DNA of 64,000 nt. Source: Thioalkalivibrio sp. ALMg11. Its GTDB lineage: Bacteria; Pseudomonadota; Gammaproteobacteria; Ectothiorhodospirales; Ectothiorhodospiraceae. Made by a program: the position numbers and the translations under genes. Where the stretch lies: NCBI RefSeq assembly GCF_000377905.1, contig NZ_KB898871.1:345001-409000 (forward strand). The letters are read 5' to 3'. The notes beneath the pieces are model-generated. The model had not been told where the DNA came from. It saw only the letters and a program-made list of their open reading frames with translations, and made no database searches. This document shows, piece after piece, positions 1 to 10,775 of the stretch. The first letter of the stretch is position 1. Each line of letters opens with the position of its first letter.

Positions 1-1212
<1,212 letters not shown>

Positions 1213-1313
1213 AACGAGTGTAACGCACAGCGGGCGTCGGCGGGGGCAACAAGGCCGCGCACATTCCGGTGTTTTGCGTTAGATTATGACTTTGTGACAA
1301 CCTCCGCGGCGCT

Positions 1314-1994
1314 ATGTCCCCCAAGAACTTCGTCTTCGAACTGTTTGGCCGTTCCCCGGTGCGCCCGCTACAGGCGCACATGGAGAAGGTGCGGGCCTGT
1401 ATTGCGGAGCTCCCGCCGTTCATGGAGGCCATGGCCCGCGATGACTGGGAGACCGCGCGCGTACAGCAGAAGAAGATCTCGAAGCTGGAGCGCGAGGCGG
1501 ACCGCCTGAAGAAGGACCTTCGCCTGCACCTGCCCAAGGGCATGATGCTGGCCATGTCGCGCCGCGACGTGCTCGACACCCTGCTGATCCAGGACCGCAT
1601 CGCCAACATGGCGAAGGATATCGCCGGGCTGATGCTGGGCCGCCAGATGCAGTTCCCCGACAACATGAGCGAGTCGCTGAAGCGCTTCCTCGACCGCAGT
1701 GTGGATGCGGTCGATCAGGCCGGCCGGGCGATCAACGAGCTGGACGAACTGGTGGAGGCGGGCTTCCGCGGCCACGAGGTCGAGGTCGTCAACGGCATCC
1801 TCACTGAGCTGGACCAGATCGAGCACGAGTCCGACGAGGCTCAGCGCGAGGTCCGCGAGATCCTGTTCGCGCAGGAAGCCGAACTGCCGCCGGTCAACGT
1901 GATGTTCATGTATCGCGTGATCGACTCCATCGGCGAGCTGGCCGACCTGGCCCAGCGTGTGGGCAGCCGCCTGCAGCTGATGCTGGCCAAGTAG
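1314..1994 (+). CDS. DUF47/TIGR00153-family PhoU-like protein, paired with Pit permease
   Basis: This is a 226-residue, almost entirely helical, charged protein (MSPKNFVFELFGRSP...) of the DUF47/TIGR00153 family, which is distantly related to PhoU. Members are commonly encoded immediately before low-affinity phosphate permeases and are thought to modulate them. The family's usual features are present: the N-terminal F-x-LFGRSP segment, a central helix bundle, and a C-terminal segment around MYRVIDSIGELAD. The pit gene starts 31 bases downstream, so the two very likely form an operon. The biochemical function is unproven; phosphate-transport regulation is inferred from context. The thiC promoter region lies divergently upstream. 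Confidence 0.92.
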   Translation: MSPKNFVFELFGRSPVRPLQAHMEKVRACIAELPPFMEAMARDDWETARVQQKKISKLEREADRLKKDLRLHLPKGMMLAMSRRDVLDTLLIQDRIANMAKDIAGLMLGRQMQFPDNMSESLKRFLDRSVDAVDQAGRAINELDELVEAGFRGHEVEVVNGILTELDQIEHESDEAQREVREILFAQEAELPPVNVMFMYRVIDSIGELADLAQRVGSRLQLMLAK

Positions 1995-2025
1995 CCACCG
2001 GCACCCAAGGCACCGCGAGGACCGC

Positions 2026-3279
2026 ATGGAATACAGCACCCTGTTGCTCGGCCTTGCAGTGATCTTTGGCCTGTTTATGGCCTGGGGCATCGGCGCCAAT
2101 GACGTCGCCAATGCCATGGGCACCTCGGTGGGCTCGCGCGCACTGACGATTCGCCAGGCGGTCTTCGTGGCCGCGATCTTCGTGTTCTCCGGCGCCTGGC
2201 TGGCGGGCGGCGAGGTCACCCAGACCATCCGTAGCGGGATGGTCGACTCCAGCCTGATGGCCGACAACCCCGAATTGCTTGTCTACGGGATGCTGGCGGC
2301 CCTGGCGGCCGCCGGGACATGGCTGATGGTCGCCTCCTATTTCGGCTGGCCGGTCTCCACGACCCACTCCATCATCGGCGCGATCGTCGGCTTTGCCGTG
2401 GTGGGGCTGGGTTTCGAGGTGGTGCGCTGGGAGCGCGTCGGCACCATCGCCATGTCCTGGGTGATCTCGCCGATGGTGGGCGGCATGATCGCCTTTGCCC
2501 TGTTCCGCAGTGTGCAGATCCTGATCCTCGATACCGTCGATCCGCTGAAGAACGCCAAGCGCTGGGCGCCGCTGTACATCTTTCTGACGGCCTTCGTCAC
2601 GGCGCTGGTGACGATGTTCAAGGGCCTGACCCACGTCGGCCTGGACCTGACGCCCGTCCAGGCCTATGGCTTCGCCATCCTGATCAGCGCGATCGTGGTC
2701 GTGCTGGGGATGATGGCGATTCGTCGCCTGCGCTTTGACCAGGTCGAGGGGGAAGACGGTTCCCACTTTGCCAACGTCGAGAAGGTGTTTGGCATCCAGA
2801 TGGTGGTGACCGGGTGCGCGATGGCCTTTGCCCTGGGCTCCAACGACGTCGCCAATGCCGTCGGCCCGCTGGCCGCCGTCGTGGACGTGATCCAGACCGG
2901 CGAGGTCAGCACGGAGACTGTGGTGCCGGTGTGGGTGCTGCTGCTGGGCGGGGTCGGGATCGTATTCGGCCTGTTCACCTATGGCCACAAGGTGATCGCG
3001 ACCGTGGGCACCGGGATTACCCAGCTCACCCCCAGCCGCGGCTATGCTGCCACCGCCGCAGCGGCCGCCACCGTGGTGCTGGCTTCCGGCACCGGACTGC
3101 CGATCTCCACCACCCATACCCTGGTGGGCGCGATCCTCGGCGTTGGCCTGGCGCGCGGGATCGCCGCGATCAACCTGGGCCTGGTGCGGATGATCTTCCT
3201 GTCCTGGATCGTGACGCTGCCGGCCGGGGCGATCCTCGCGGTGGTCTACTTCTACATCCTGCGCAGCATCTTCGGGTAG
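2026..3279 (+). CDS. pit: Low-affinity inorganic phosphate transporter, Pit family
   Basis: This is a 417-residue, highly hydrophobic inner-membrane protein of the PiT family, which moves metal-phosphate or phosphate with H+ or Na+. The duplicated family signature is clear: GANDVANAMG near residue 23 and GSNDVANAVG near residue 271, one per inverted half. Two further STTHS/STTHT motifs lie in the helices that follow each signature. About ten transmembrane segments are visible, with a central cytoplasmic stretch (RRLRFDQVEGEDG). The ATG at 2026 follows a GAGGA ribosome-binding site. It sits directly after the DUF47 gene. Whether the coupling ion is H+ or Na+ cannot be read from the sequence. 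Confidence 0.95.
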   Translation: MEYSTLLLGLAVIFGLFMAWGIGANDVANAMGTSVGSRALTIRQAVFVAAIFVFSGAWLAGGEVTQTIRSGMVDSSLMADNPELLVYGMLAALAAAGTWLMVASYFGWPVSTTHSIIGAIVGFAVVGLGFEVVRWERVGTIAMSWVISPMVGGMIAFALFRSVQILILDTVDPLKNAKRWAPLYIFLTAFVTALVTMFKGLTHVGLDLTPVQAYGFAILISAIVVVLGMMAIRRLRFDQVEGEDGSHFANVEKVFGIQMVVTGCAMAFALGSNDVANAVGPLAAVVDVIQTGEVSTETVVPVWVLLLGGVGIVFGLFTYGHKVIATVGTGITQLTPSRGYAATAAAAATVVLASGTGLPISTTHTLVGAILGVGLARGIAAINLGLVRMIFLSWIVTLPAGAILAVVYFYILRSIFG

Positions 3280-3281
3280 GC

Positions 3282-3305
3282 GGACGCCCGGTCTCGGGGC
3301 GTTCC
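3282..3305. terminator. Possible bidirectional hairpin between pit and selO
   Basis: GGACGCCC and GGGCGTTCC can pair, with one bulged base and a short loop, in the 54-base gap between the convergent stops of pit and selO. There is no T tract, so this is only a candidate terminator. Confidence 0.3.
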
Positions 3306-3333
3306 AACCCGGGATTCGGCCTGCACACCCCTC

Positions 3334-4842
3334 TCAGGACGAACAGCTTAGCTGGATCCCGCTCGCCCACTCCGGCGGCAGGTCCGCATAGGCCTCGAAT
3401 TCCGGCTGTTCGTCGAACGGCCGCGCCAGAATCTGCTGCAGACGCAATACCTCGGACGGATCCCCCGCCTCGGCCTGCTCGATCGCGGCCTGGGCCAGGT
3501 GGTTGCGCAGGATGTACTTGGGATTGACCGCATTCATCGCCGCCCGGCGCTCGCCCGAGGACAGCCCCTCCAGTGCCAACCGCGCCTGATAGCGTGACCA
3601 CCAGGCCTGCCAGGCAGCCCCATCCTCCAGCTCCGATTCGAGTTGCGCGCGGGTCTCCGCCTGCTCCAGGTCCGGCAGCTGGCGGAAGAAGCGCGTGTAG
3701 TCCACGCCCTCGGCCGCCATGCGTGCGAGCAGCTCCTGGATCAGGGCCTCGTCGTCATCCTGTGGCGTCTGCAGCCCGAGCTTCGCGCGCATGCGCGCCA
3801 GCCAGGCGCTCCGGTACTGCGGCTGGAAGTCCTGCAGCAGGGCCTTGGCGCGCTCGATCGCCGCATCCCGGGTCGGGTCGGCGAAATGGATCACCAGGGT
3901 CTCGGCCAGGCGGATCAGGTTCCACTGGGCGATCTGCGGCTGCTGGTCGAAGGCATAGCGCCCGCCCTGATCGGTGTGGTTGCAGATGTAGCCGGGATCG
4001 AAGGCATCCATGAACGCGAACGGCCCGTAGTCGATGGTCAGGCCGGCCAGGCTCATGTTGTCGGTATTCATTACGCCGTGACAGAAGCCGATGGCCTGCC
4101 AGTCGGCAACCATCGACGCGGTGCGGGCGATCACCGCCTCCAGCATCGCGGCCACGGGATCGTCGGCCCCCGCCAGCTCCGGATAGTCATGCGCCAGGGC
4201 GTAGTCGATCAGCTCCTGCAGGCGGGCGCTGTAGCCGTTGTAGTGGAAGTACTCGAAATGCCCGAAGCGCAGGAAGCTCGGCGCGGCACGCAACACAATG
4301 GCCGCCGGCTCGATGCGCTCGCGGTACACCGGCAGGCTGGAACCGAACAGCGCCACCGCGCGGGTGGTCGGCACGCCCAGCGCAGCCATCGCCTCGGAGA
4401 CCAGATACTCGCGCACCGAGGAACGCATGACCGCCCGCCCGTCCGCCCCGCGCGAGAAGCGCGTCGGGCCGGCACCCTTGACCTGCAACTCCCAGGTCTC
4501 GCCCTGCGGCGTGCGCACCTCGCCCAGGAGCTTGGCGCGCCCGTCACCCAGCTGCGGCACGAAGACGCCGAACTGGTGCCCCGCGTACACCGAGGCGCGC
4601 GGCTCGGCCCCCGGCAGCTCGCTACCCCGGGTGCAGGCACCCAGCCACGGGTCGCGGTCCAGGGCCACGGCCTCCAGGCCCAGGCGCTCGCACATCGCGG
4701 GGCTGCTCGCCAGGCAGGCCGCATCCGGAAACGGGGCGGGCGCCGGGCTTTCGTGAAAGGCCTCCGGCAGACGGGCAAAGTGGTTGATCCACTCCAGTTC
4801 GTTCTCGGATACGGCGGCGTTGACGGGGTCTGGGACCGACAT
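3334..4842 (-). CDS. selO: Protein adenylyltransferase SelO (YdiU/UPF0061)
   Basis: SelO is a pseudokinase that transfers AMP from ATP to hydroxyl side chains of target proteins and has been linked to redox stress. The 502-residue product shows GDGRAKLLGEV, the FSRGADGRAVMRSSVREYL segment and the catalytic/metal region HGVMNTDNMSLAGLTIDYG. It ends in SCSS. The cysteine there corresponds to the selenocysteine of vertebrate SelO, as is usual for bacterial members. I chose the ATG at 4842 (MSVPDPVNAAV); an upstream in-frame ATG at 4881 would add 13 residues of poor character. It is divergent from the small membrane-protein gene at 4988. Confidence 0.93.
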   Translation of the reverse strand: MSVPDPVNAAVSENELEWINHFARLPEAFHESPAPAPFPDAACLASSPAMCERLGLEAVALDRDPWLGACTRGSELPGAEPRASVYAGHQFGVFVPQLGDGRAKLLGEVRTPQGETWELQVKGAGPTRFSRGADGRAVMRSSVREYLVSEAMAALGVPTTRAVALFGSSLPVYRERIEPAAIVLRAAPSFLRFGHFEYFHYNGYSARLQELIDYALAHDYPELAGADDPVAAMLEAVIARTASMVADWQAIGFCHGVMNTDNMSLAGLTIDYGPFAFMDAFDPGYICNHTDQGGRYAFDQQPQIAQWNLIRLAETLVIHFADPTRDAAIERAKALLQDFQPQYRSAWLARMRAKLGLQTPQDDDEALIQELLARMAAEGVDYTRFFRQLPDLEQAETRAQLESELEDGAAWQAWWSRYQARLALEGLSSGERRAAMNAVNPKYILRNHLAQAAIEQAEAGDPSEVLRLQQILARPFDEQPEFEAYADLPPEWASGIQLSCSS

Positions 4843-4987
4843 GGGACATTCTCGGCAGGTTGCGGTGTCAGGGGTTATCATGCGCGTCGCATCGGCCCGG
4901 GTTCAGGAACCCACGGCGGTCGCGCGTTCATTTTCCGGCCGGATGCCCCGCGGCAGCCGGCACCCCAGCATTCCGGAGGCAAGCCCC

Positions 4988-5491
4988 GTGTCCGAACAAG
5001 ACAACCCCAAGCCGCAGAACCTGAAGACCAGCGAACGCCTTGTCTGGATCGGCTTCATGCTGTTTTTCGTGGTCGCGCTGGCGATCTACATCGCGCGCGG
5101 TGATGGCCTCGAGCAGGACCTGGCTGAGGCCAACCGCGATCTTTTGCAGGCGCAGATGCAGCTGCAGCAGTACACCCGCCACGAGATCCCGCGTCCGGTG
5201 GAACTGGGCCTGACCAATGCCCACCTCCAGGACCTGCAGCGTCGCGGCATGGTGCGCCCGAACGAGCGCCTCGCCGATGACCTGATGCAGCAGACCGGCC
5301 TGATTCCGCACGAGGCGCCGCAAGGCGACGCATACGAGTTCCGTCGCGACGGCATCCACGTGCTGAACCACCAGTGGGTCCTGGCGAACTTCGAGGGTGA
5401 TTCCGCGAACGGCCAGCTACTGCTGGCCTACGAGGTCATCCACGGCAACGTCCACTGGGAAGTGCTGGAGTCCACGCTGGACCGGATCTGA
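4988..5491 (+). CDS. Uncharacterised single-pass inner-membrane protein
   Basis: I do not recognise this family. The product is 167 residues. It has a short polar N-terminus, one transmembrane segment at about residues 15-35 (LVWIGFMLFFVVALAIY), then an amphipathic, probably coiled region (GLEQDLAEANRDLLQAQMQLQQY) and a compact soluble C-terminal domain of about 100 residues. That topology suggests a membrane-anchored protein whose C-terminal domain faces the periplasm. I chose the GTG at 4988 because a GGAGG ribosome-binding site lies 9 bases upstream; longer frames reaching back to 4784 overlap the start of selO and look non-coding. It has its own transcription unit, convergent with argH. 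Confidence 0.8.
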   Translation: MSEQDNPKPQNLKTSERLVWIGFMLFFVVALAIYIARGDGLEQDLAEANRDLLQAQMQLQQYTRHEIPRPVELGLTNAHLQDLQRRGMVRPNERLADDLMQQTGLIPHEAPQGDAYEFRRDGIHVLNHQWVLANFEGDSANGQLLLAYEVIHGNVHWEVLESTLDRI

Positions 5492-5514
5492 AGCCGGGCC
5501 CGGCGGCACACAGG

Positions 5515-5550
5515 CGCGCCCCGCCCCCGCACAACGGGAACCGGGGCGCG
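5515..5550. terminator. GC-rich hairpin between convergent genes
   Basis: A perfect 9-base inverted repeat (CGCGCCCCG / CGGGGCGCG) separated by 18 bases lies between the stop of the membrane-protein gene (5491) and the stop of argH (5559). Its position suits a bidirectional terminator, but there is no U-tract on either side. Confidence 0.35.
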
Positions 5551-5558
5551 GGGCGGAT

Positions 5559-7007
5559 TCAGCGGTCGTCGCGGGCCAGCGCGGCCAGGTGCTCGCGGGC
5601 GGCGGCCGCCTGGCGGCGCACCTGCTGCGGGGCGGTGCCTCCGGTGAGGTTGCGCGCGGCGGCCGAGCCCTCGGGCGTCAGCACCGCGAAGACGTCTTCG
5701 CCGACCGCCGGGCTGATCGCCTGCAGGTCCGCCAGCGGCAGCTCCGCCAGATCGACCCCGCGGTCCTGCGCAATGCGCACTGCCCGCCCTACGACCTCGT
5801 GGGCATCGCGAAAGGCCACACCGCGCCCGACCAGGTAATCGGCCAGATCCGTGGCCGTGGCGAAGCCCTTGCGCGTGGCCGCCAGGGTGTTCTCCCGCCG
5901 CACCTCCAGGTTCGGCACCATGTCGCCGAAGGCGCGCAGCGAGCCCAGCAGGGTATCGACAGTGTCGAACAGCGGTTCCTTGTCTTCCTGATTGTCCTTG
6001 TTGTACGCCAGCGGCTGGCTCTTCATCAGGGTCAGCAGCGACATCAGATGGCCGTAGACCCGGCCGGTCTTGCCGCGCACCAGTTCGGGTACGTCCGGGT
6101 TCTTCTTCTGCGGCATGATCGAGGAGCCGGTGCAGTAGCGATCCGGCAGCTCGATGAAGGCGAACTGGGCGCTGGTCCACAGCACCAGCTCCTCGGCCTG
6201 ACGCGACAGGTGCATCATCAGGGTCGCCGCGGCCGCGGTGAATTCGATGGCAAAGTCGCGATCCGAGACCGCGTCCAGGGAGTTGCGGGTGACACTGTCG
6301 AAGCCCAGCAGCTCGGCGGTATATTCGCGGTCCAGCGGATACGGCGTACCGGCCAGGGCGGCGGCACCCAACGGCAGGATGTTCACCCGGCGCCGCGTGT
6401 CACGCAGGCGCTCGGCATCGCGCTCCAGCATCTCGTACCAGGCCAGCATGTGATGGCCGAAGGTGACCGGCTGCGCGGTCTGCAGGTGGGTAAAGCCGGG
6501 CATCACAGTATCCGCCTCGCGCTCGGCCAGGGCGACCAGGCCATCCTGATAGCCGCGGATCAGGCGCAGGACGTCGTCGATGGCTGCGCGCAGCCACAGG
6601 CGAATGTCGGTCGCGATCTGGTCGTTGCGCGAGCGCCCGGTGTGCAGCTTCTTGCCGACATCGCCGATGCGCTCGATCAGGCGCGCCTCGATGTTCATGT
6701 GCACGTCCTCGCGCCCGACCTGCCAGTCGAACTCGCCAGCGGCGATCTCGTCGCGGATCGCGTCGAGCCCCGCGAGGATCTGCTCCGCCTCGTCCGCGGT
6801 CAGCACCCCGACCTTCGCCAGCATGCGCGCATGCGCCTGCGAGCCCTGAATGTCCTCGCGGTACAGACGGCGGTCGAAATCCACCGACGCGGTGAAGCGC
6901 TCGACGAAGGCATCGGTCGGCTCGGAAAAGCGACCGCCCCAAAGCTTGGCCTCGCCGGAGGCGGCAGGCGTGGCGGCTGGCTTGTCGTGCGGGGAATCCT
7001 GCGTCAT
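5559..7007 (-). CDS. argH: Argininosuccinate lyase
   Basis: ArgH cleaves argininosuccinate to arginine and fumarate, the last step of arginine synthesis in the cytoplasm. The 482-residue protein contains the fumarase/aspartase superfamily signature [12 protein letters not shown], the N-terminal LWGGRF motif and the [12 protein letters not shown] and [13 protein letters not shown] active-site segments. The ATG at 7007 (MTQDSPHDK) gives the usual ArgH beginning after a short Ala/Pro-rich lead; upstream extensions are Arg/Pro-rich and unlikely. As in Pseudomonas, it is divergent from an algZ-algR-hemC-hemD block, a conserved neighbourhood in gammaproteobacteria. Confidence 0.97.
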   Translation of the reverse strand: MTQDSPHDKPAATPAASGEAKLWGGRFSEPTDAFVERFTASVDFDRRLYREDIQGSQAHARMLAKVGVLTADEAEQILAGLDAIRDEIAAGEFDWQVGREDVHMNIEARLIERIGDVGKKLHTGRSRNDQIATDIRLWLRAAIDDVLRLIRGYQDGLVALAEREADTVMPGFTHLQTAQPVTFGHHMLAWYEMLERDAERLRDTRRRVNILPLGAAALAGTPYPLDREYTAELLGFDSVTRNSLDAVSDRDFAIEFTAAAATLMMHLSRQAEELVLWTSAQFAFIELPDRYCTGSSIMPQKKNPDVPELVRGKTGRVYGHLMSLLTLMKSQPLAYNKDNQEDKEPLFDTVDTLLGSLRAFGDMVPNLEVRRENTLAATRKGFATATDLADYLVGRGVAFRDAHEVVGRAVRIAQDRGVDLAELPLADLQAISPAVGEDVFAVLTPEGSAAARNLTGGTAPQQVRRQAAAAREHLAALARDDR

Positions 7008-7120
7008 GGTGCATCCTGAAGCGGGTGGGACAGACACGGAAGTATACGGGCACAGCCGGGGGGTGAACATGGCGCGGTCCCGCGCCCGGCGACGCCCGGA
7101 ACCAGGGGAGAGTGTTACGC

Positions 7121-8140
7121 ATGGCCGAAGGGCCGACCACCGGGGAACTCTCGCCGCTGCCGGATTTCTGCAGCGCGGAGACACTGCTGCGCGTGCTGAT
7201 GGTGGCCGTGCTGCTGGCGCTGGCCGTGGCCCTGTTGCGTGGTGGCGGCCAGGACTGGCTGTCGGCCCTGGCCCTGCACGCCCTGTTCATCTTCTGGGTG
7301 GCGCTGACCAGCCTGCTGATCCTGTGCGGGCTCAAGGGGCCCCTGCGCCGACTGCCACTAACCGCCCAGATCGTACTGCCGCCCCTGGTACCCATCGCCA
7401 ACACCGCCATCGTCTATCGCCTGGCGGAAGAACTGGTGCTGGCCGACCCGGCGCTGCGCTGGCCGGTGATCGGCGTCGCCATCATCCTCAGCCTGATGGC
7501 CATGCACTACCTCTACCTCCAGGCAGCCTGGCAACGCGAGGCCCGGGCCGTGGCGGCGGCCCGGGAACAGGCGATGCGCGCGCGTTTGCGCCCGCACTTT
7601 CTCTACAACAGCATGAACACCATTGCCGGGCTGTGCCGCAGTGATCCTGCGCGTGCAGAACAGATCACCCTGGATCTGGCGGACCTGTTCCGTGCGACCT
7701 TCGCCACCGGGGATCGCCACTCGCTGCGCGAGGAGCTGGACCTGGTCCGCGCGTTCCTCGGGATCGAACAGACTCGTTTCGGCGAACGCCTGGTGCTCGA
7801 CTGGGACTGCCCCGACCACCCGGGCCTGGACCTCGATGTGCCCACGCTGATCCTGCAACCGCTGGCGGAGAACGCGATCCAGCACGGGATCGCGCCCGCA
7901 CGCGGCGCAGGACGCATATGGGTGCGCTGCCGCATGGATTCCGGACGGGTCACGGTGACCATCGGCAACACCGTAGATCAACACGCACGCGGCGAGGGGA
8001 CCGGCACGGCCACCGATGCGGTACGCCTGCGGCTGCAGCACGCCTTCGGCGGGCAGGTACACTTCGAGGCCGAGGGCGAGGGCGAGCGGTTCGAGGTCCG
8101 GATCCGTTTGCCGCTCGCCAACCGGGGGGGAACCACATGA
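7121..8140 (+). CDS. algZ: LytS/AlgZ-type sensor histidine kinase
   Basis: This is a 339-residue membrane sensor kinase of the HisKA_7TM/LytS-like class (His_kinase family). Four hydrophobic segments fill residues 20-150. The phospho-acceptor box [12 protein letters not shown] follows, with His159, and then the ATP-binding N box [12 protein letters not shown], with Asn251. There is no HAMP or PAS domain. It is the likely partner of the LytTR regulator that overlaps its stop by 4 bases (ATGA). Position between argH and hemC matches AlgZ/FimS of Pseudomonas. I took the ATG at 7121, 10 bases after GGGGAG, rather than the GTG at 7112, which lies too close to it. The signal sensed is unknown. Confidence 0.88.
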   Translation: MAEGPTTGELSPLPDFCSAETLLRVLMVAVLLALAVALLRGGGQDWLSALALHALFIFWVALTSLLILCGLKGPLRRLPLTAQIVLPPLVPIANTAIVYRLAEELVLADPALRWPVIGVAIILSLMAMHYLYLQAAWQREARAVAAAREQAMRARLRPHFLYNSMNTIAGLCRSDPARAEQITLDLADLFRATFATGDRHSLREELDLVRAFLGIEQTRFGERLVLDWDCPDHPGLDLDVPTLILQPLAENAIQHGIAPARGAGRIWVRCRMDSGRVTVTIGNTVDQHARGEGTGTATDAVRLRLQHAFGGQVHFEAEGEGERFEVRIRLPLANRGGTT

Positions 8141-8859
8141 ACAACGGGCGACTGGAGTTATTGATTGCCGACGACGAGCCGATCGCCCGTCAACGCCTGA
8201 CCACGCTCGCGCAGGAGTTGGGGCATCGGGTGTTGGCGCAAGCTGCCCATGCCGGCGAGGTCGAGATGCAGTTGCAGGACCACGCGCCGGATGCCCTGCT
8301 GCTGGATATCGACATGCCCGGGGAAACCGGGCTGGAACTCGCGCGGCGTCTGCATGCGGAAGATCCCGCGCTGACGGTGATCCTGGTCACCGCCCACGAC
8401 CGCTTTCCGCTGGAGGCGTTCGAGGCCGGGGTGCGCGACTACGTGCTGAAGCCGGTGCGTCGCGAGCGGCTGGAACAGGCGCTGCAACGTGCGGTGCAGC
8501 AAAAACAGGGCCGGCCCGAGACCTTCCCGAACGAGGTCCACATCACCGTCGGCCGGCGCGAGGAACGCGTACCGCTGGAACGGGTGGACATCTTCATCGC
8601 GGAGGGCGGCTACGTGATGGCGCGCTCGGCACGCCTGGCCGGCTTCGTCGACGCCCGCCTGCGCGAACTGGAAGGCCTGTACGGCCCGGCCCTGCTGCGG
8701 GTGCACCGCGGCTGCCTGGCGGTGAAGGCCTCGATCAAGGGGGTCGAAAGCCTCGGCCAGACCGACCACCGCCTGCTGTTCCACGACGACCTGGACCCGA
8801 TCCCCATCAGCCGCCGCCAGTTGCCGCGAGTGCGCGATTACCTGCGCAACGGGACCTGA
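8137..8859 (+). CDS. algR: LytTR response regulator, AlgR-like
   Basis: This is a 240-residue two-domain regulator. The receiver domain (residues about 5-125) has the acidic pair Asp12/Asp13, the phosphorylation site Asp57 in LLLDIDMPGETG, the Thr/Ala switch in LVTAHD and Lys in YVLKPV. The C-terminal LytTR DNA-binding domain (about 140-236) includes RVDIFIAEGGYV and LLRVHRGCLAVK. It is translationally coupled to algZ through an ATGA overlap. In Pseudomonas the orthologue controls alginate, twitching and virulence genes; no alginate gene is visible here, so the regulon is unknown. hemC follows after about 100 bases. Confidence 0.92.
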   Translation: MNNGRLELLIADDEPIARQRLTTLAQELGHRVLAQAAHAGEVEMQLQDHAPDALLLDIDMPGETGLELARRLHAEDPALTVILVTAHDRFPLEAFEAGVRDYVLKPVRRERLEQALQRAVQQKQGRPETFPNEVHITVGRREERVPLERVDIFIAEGGYVMARSARLAGFVDARLRELEGLYGPALLRVHRGCLAVKASIKGVESLGQTDHRLLFHDDLDPIPISRRQLPRVRDYLRNGT

Positions 8860-8962
8860 GAGGGCCGCACACCCCTGCGGGATTCGGGGCGCGAAGCATT
8901 CACCGTTATACTAGGCCGTTTGAACGCCCGGCCGCTCGCGCCGTGGCTCGCCCGGACAATCC

Positions 8963-9907
8963 ATGAAGCCTGTACGCATCGCCACCCGAAAGAGCCCGCT
9001 TGCCATGTGGCAGGCAGAACATGTCGCCGCCCGTTTGCGCGCGCGCGAGCCGGAGCGCCCGGTCGAACTGGTGGGCATGACCACCCAGGGCGACCGCGTG
9101 CTGGACTCCCCGCTGGCGCGGATCGGCGGCAAGGGCCTGTTCGTGAAGGAGCTGGAGATCGCGCTGCTGGAGGACCGCGCCGACATCGCGGTGCACTCGG
9201 TGAAGGACGTGCCGATGGAGCTGCCCGAGCAGCTGGAACTGCCAGTGATCCTGGATCGCGAGGACCCGCTGGATGCGTTCGTCTCCAACCGGTACGCGCA
9301 TGTCGACGAGCTCCCGCAGGGGGCCCGGGTCGGCTCCTCCAGCCTGCGCCGGCAGTGCCAGCTGCGCGCGCGGCGCCCGGATCTGGAGGTCCGCGACCTG
9401 CGCGGCAACGTGAACACCCGCCTGGGCAAGCTGGATGCCGGCGAATACGACGCCATCCTGCTCGCCTCGGCCGGGCTCAAGCGCCTCGGGTTTCACGAGC
9501 GAATTCGCAGCTGCCTGGAGCCGGACGTCAGCCTGCCGGCGGTCGGCCAGGGCGCCATCGCCATCGAGTGCCGCGCCGGCGATACCTCCATTGGCGCGCT
9601 GATCGCGCCGCTGAACGATGCGGATACCGCCGACCGCGTGCGCGCCGAGCGGGCCTTCAACCGCCGCCTGGAAGGCGGCTGTCAGGTCCCACTGGCGGCG
9701 CATGCGACGCTGGTCGGGGATCAACTGCACCTGGACGGCCTGGTCGGCGCGGTGGACGGCAGTCGCCTGTTGCGCCGCCAGGTCGAGGGGCCGCGCAGCG
9801 ACGCCCAGGCCCTGGGGATCCGCCTGGCGGACATGCTGCTGGAGCTCGGTGCGGGCGAACTGCTCGCGGCCGCGCATCGCGAACACGGCCAGGACACGAA
9901 GGGGTAG
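8963..9907 (+). CDS. hemC: Porphobilinogen deaminase (hydroxymethylbilane synthase)
   Basis: HemC polymerises four porphobilinogen molecules into hydroxymethylbilane for haem and sirohaem synthesis. The 314-residue protein begins with the family's [14 protein letters not shown]. It has the substrate-binding segments [11 protein letters not shown] and HSVKDVP, the arginine-rich [11 protein letters not shown] and [11 protein letters not shown], and the cofactor-attachment cysteine Cys240 in [15 protein letters not shown] hexamer at 8907 could serve as a -10 element, but no good -35 is seen. hemD starts 5 bases after the stop. Confidence 0.97.
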   Translation: MKPVRIATRKSPLAMWQAEHVAARLRAREPERPVELVGMTTQGDRVLDSPLARIGGKGLFVKELEIALLEDRADIAVHSVKDVPMELPEQLELPVILDREDPLDAFVSNRYAHVDELPQGARVGSSSLRRQCQLRARRPDLEVRDLRGNVNTRLGKLDAGEYDAILLASAGLKRLGFHERIRSCLEPDVSLPAVGQGAIAIECRAGDTSIGALIAPLNDADTADRVRAERAFNRRLEGGCQVPLAAHATLVGDQLHLDGLVGAVDGSRLLRRQVEGPRSDAQALGIRLADMLLELGAGELLAAAHREHGQDTKG

Positions 9908-9911
9908 ACGC

Positions 9912-10742
9912 ATGACCGCATCCGCAAACGACAACACTGTGGTCGAAGAGGCCCGTGGCCCGCTGGCCGGCCTGGGCATCCTGGTCACCCGGCCGGCCGC
10001 CCAGGCGGAGCCGTTCTGCACGGCCCTGACGGCCGAGGGTGCAAGCGTGATCCGCTTTCCGGTGCTGGAAATCCTGGCCCCCAGTGATCCCACCAACCTG
10101 CGCGAGGTACTGGACCGGCTGGAGGACTTCGACATCGCGGTGTTCATCAGCCCGAACGCCGTCCAGCGCGTGCTCAATCTGGCCCTGGCGGAACGCACAT
10201 GGCCCGCGAGCACCAAGATCGCGGCGATCGGCAACCGCACGGCGCAGGAGCTGAAGGGCTTCGGGCGGCCGGCCGACATCCTGCCGCCGCGCCGCTTCGA
10301 CAGCGAGGCCCTGCTGGCGCAGGAGGCGATGCAGGACGTGGCCGGCAAGCGCGTGGTGATCTTCCGCGGTGATGGCGGCCGCGAGCTGCTGGGCGACACC
10401 CTGAAGGACCGCGGGGCCGAGGTCACCTTTGCTGAGGCCTACCGCCGCGGACGCCCCGAGGGCGATACCGGCGAGCTGATGTACGCCTTCTCGCGCGGGC
10501 AGATCGGCGTGATCACCATCACCAGTGGCGAAGGGCTGCGCAACCTGTACGAGATGGTCGGCAAGCTGGGACGCATGTGGCTGCGCAAGACCCCGCTGGT
10601 GGTCGGCAGCGAGCGCATCGCGGAGATCGCGCAGGAGCTGGGCTTCAAGGCCGCAGTGGAGACCGCCGAGGACCCCACCGACGCCGCCATGCTGGCCGCG
10701 GTCCACCGCCTCGCGGATCAGCTACGCGCGCACGGAAGCTAG
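9912..10742 (+). CDS. hemD: Uroporphyrinogen-III synthase
   Basis: HemD cyclises hydroxymethylbilane to uroporphyrinogen III with inversion of ring D. The family is weakly conserved. The 276-residue length, the N-terminal ILVTRPAAQAEPF, the FISPNAVQRVL and IAAIGNRTAQEL segments, the FRGDGGRELLGDTL motif and the position directly after hemC together make the call firm. In Pseudomonas and enterics, hemX and hemY usually follow; they are absent here and the next 280 bases are a repeat-bearing gap. The roughly 15 residues before GPLAGLGILVTRP are an extra polar lead. Confidence 0.93.
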   Translation: MTASANDNTVVEEARGPLAGLGILVTRPAAQAEPFCTALTAEGASVIRFPVLEILAPSDPTNLREVLDRLEDFDIAVFISPNAVQRVLNLALAERTWPASTKIAAIGNRTAQELKGFGRPADILPPRRFDSEALLAQEAMQDVAGKRVVIFRGDGGRELLGDTLKDRGAEVTFAEAYRRGRPEGDTGELMYAFSRGQIGVITITSGEGLRNLYEMVGKLGRMWLRKTPLVVGSERIAEIAQELGFKAAVETAEDPTDAAMLAAVHRLADQLRAHGS

Positions 10743-10775
10743 TTTCACCAGAACGGCTCGCAGATAGGCGGCTGC

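Noticed and set aside
4784-4987. N-terminal extension of the membrane-protein gene back to 4784
   Set aside because: It overlaps the selO start on the other strand and lacks coding character; the GTG at 4988 has a good ribosome-binding site.
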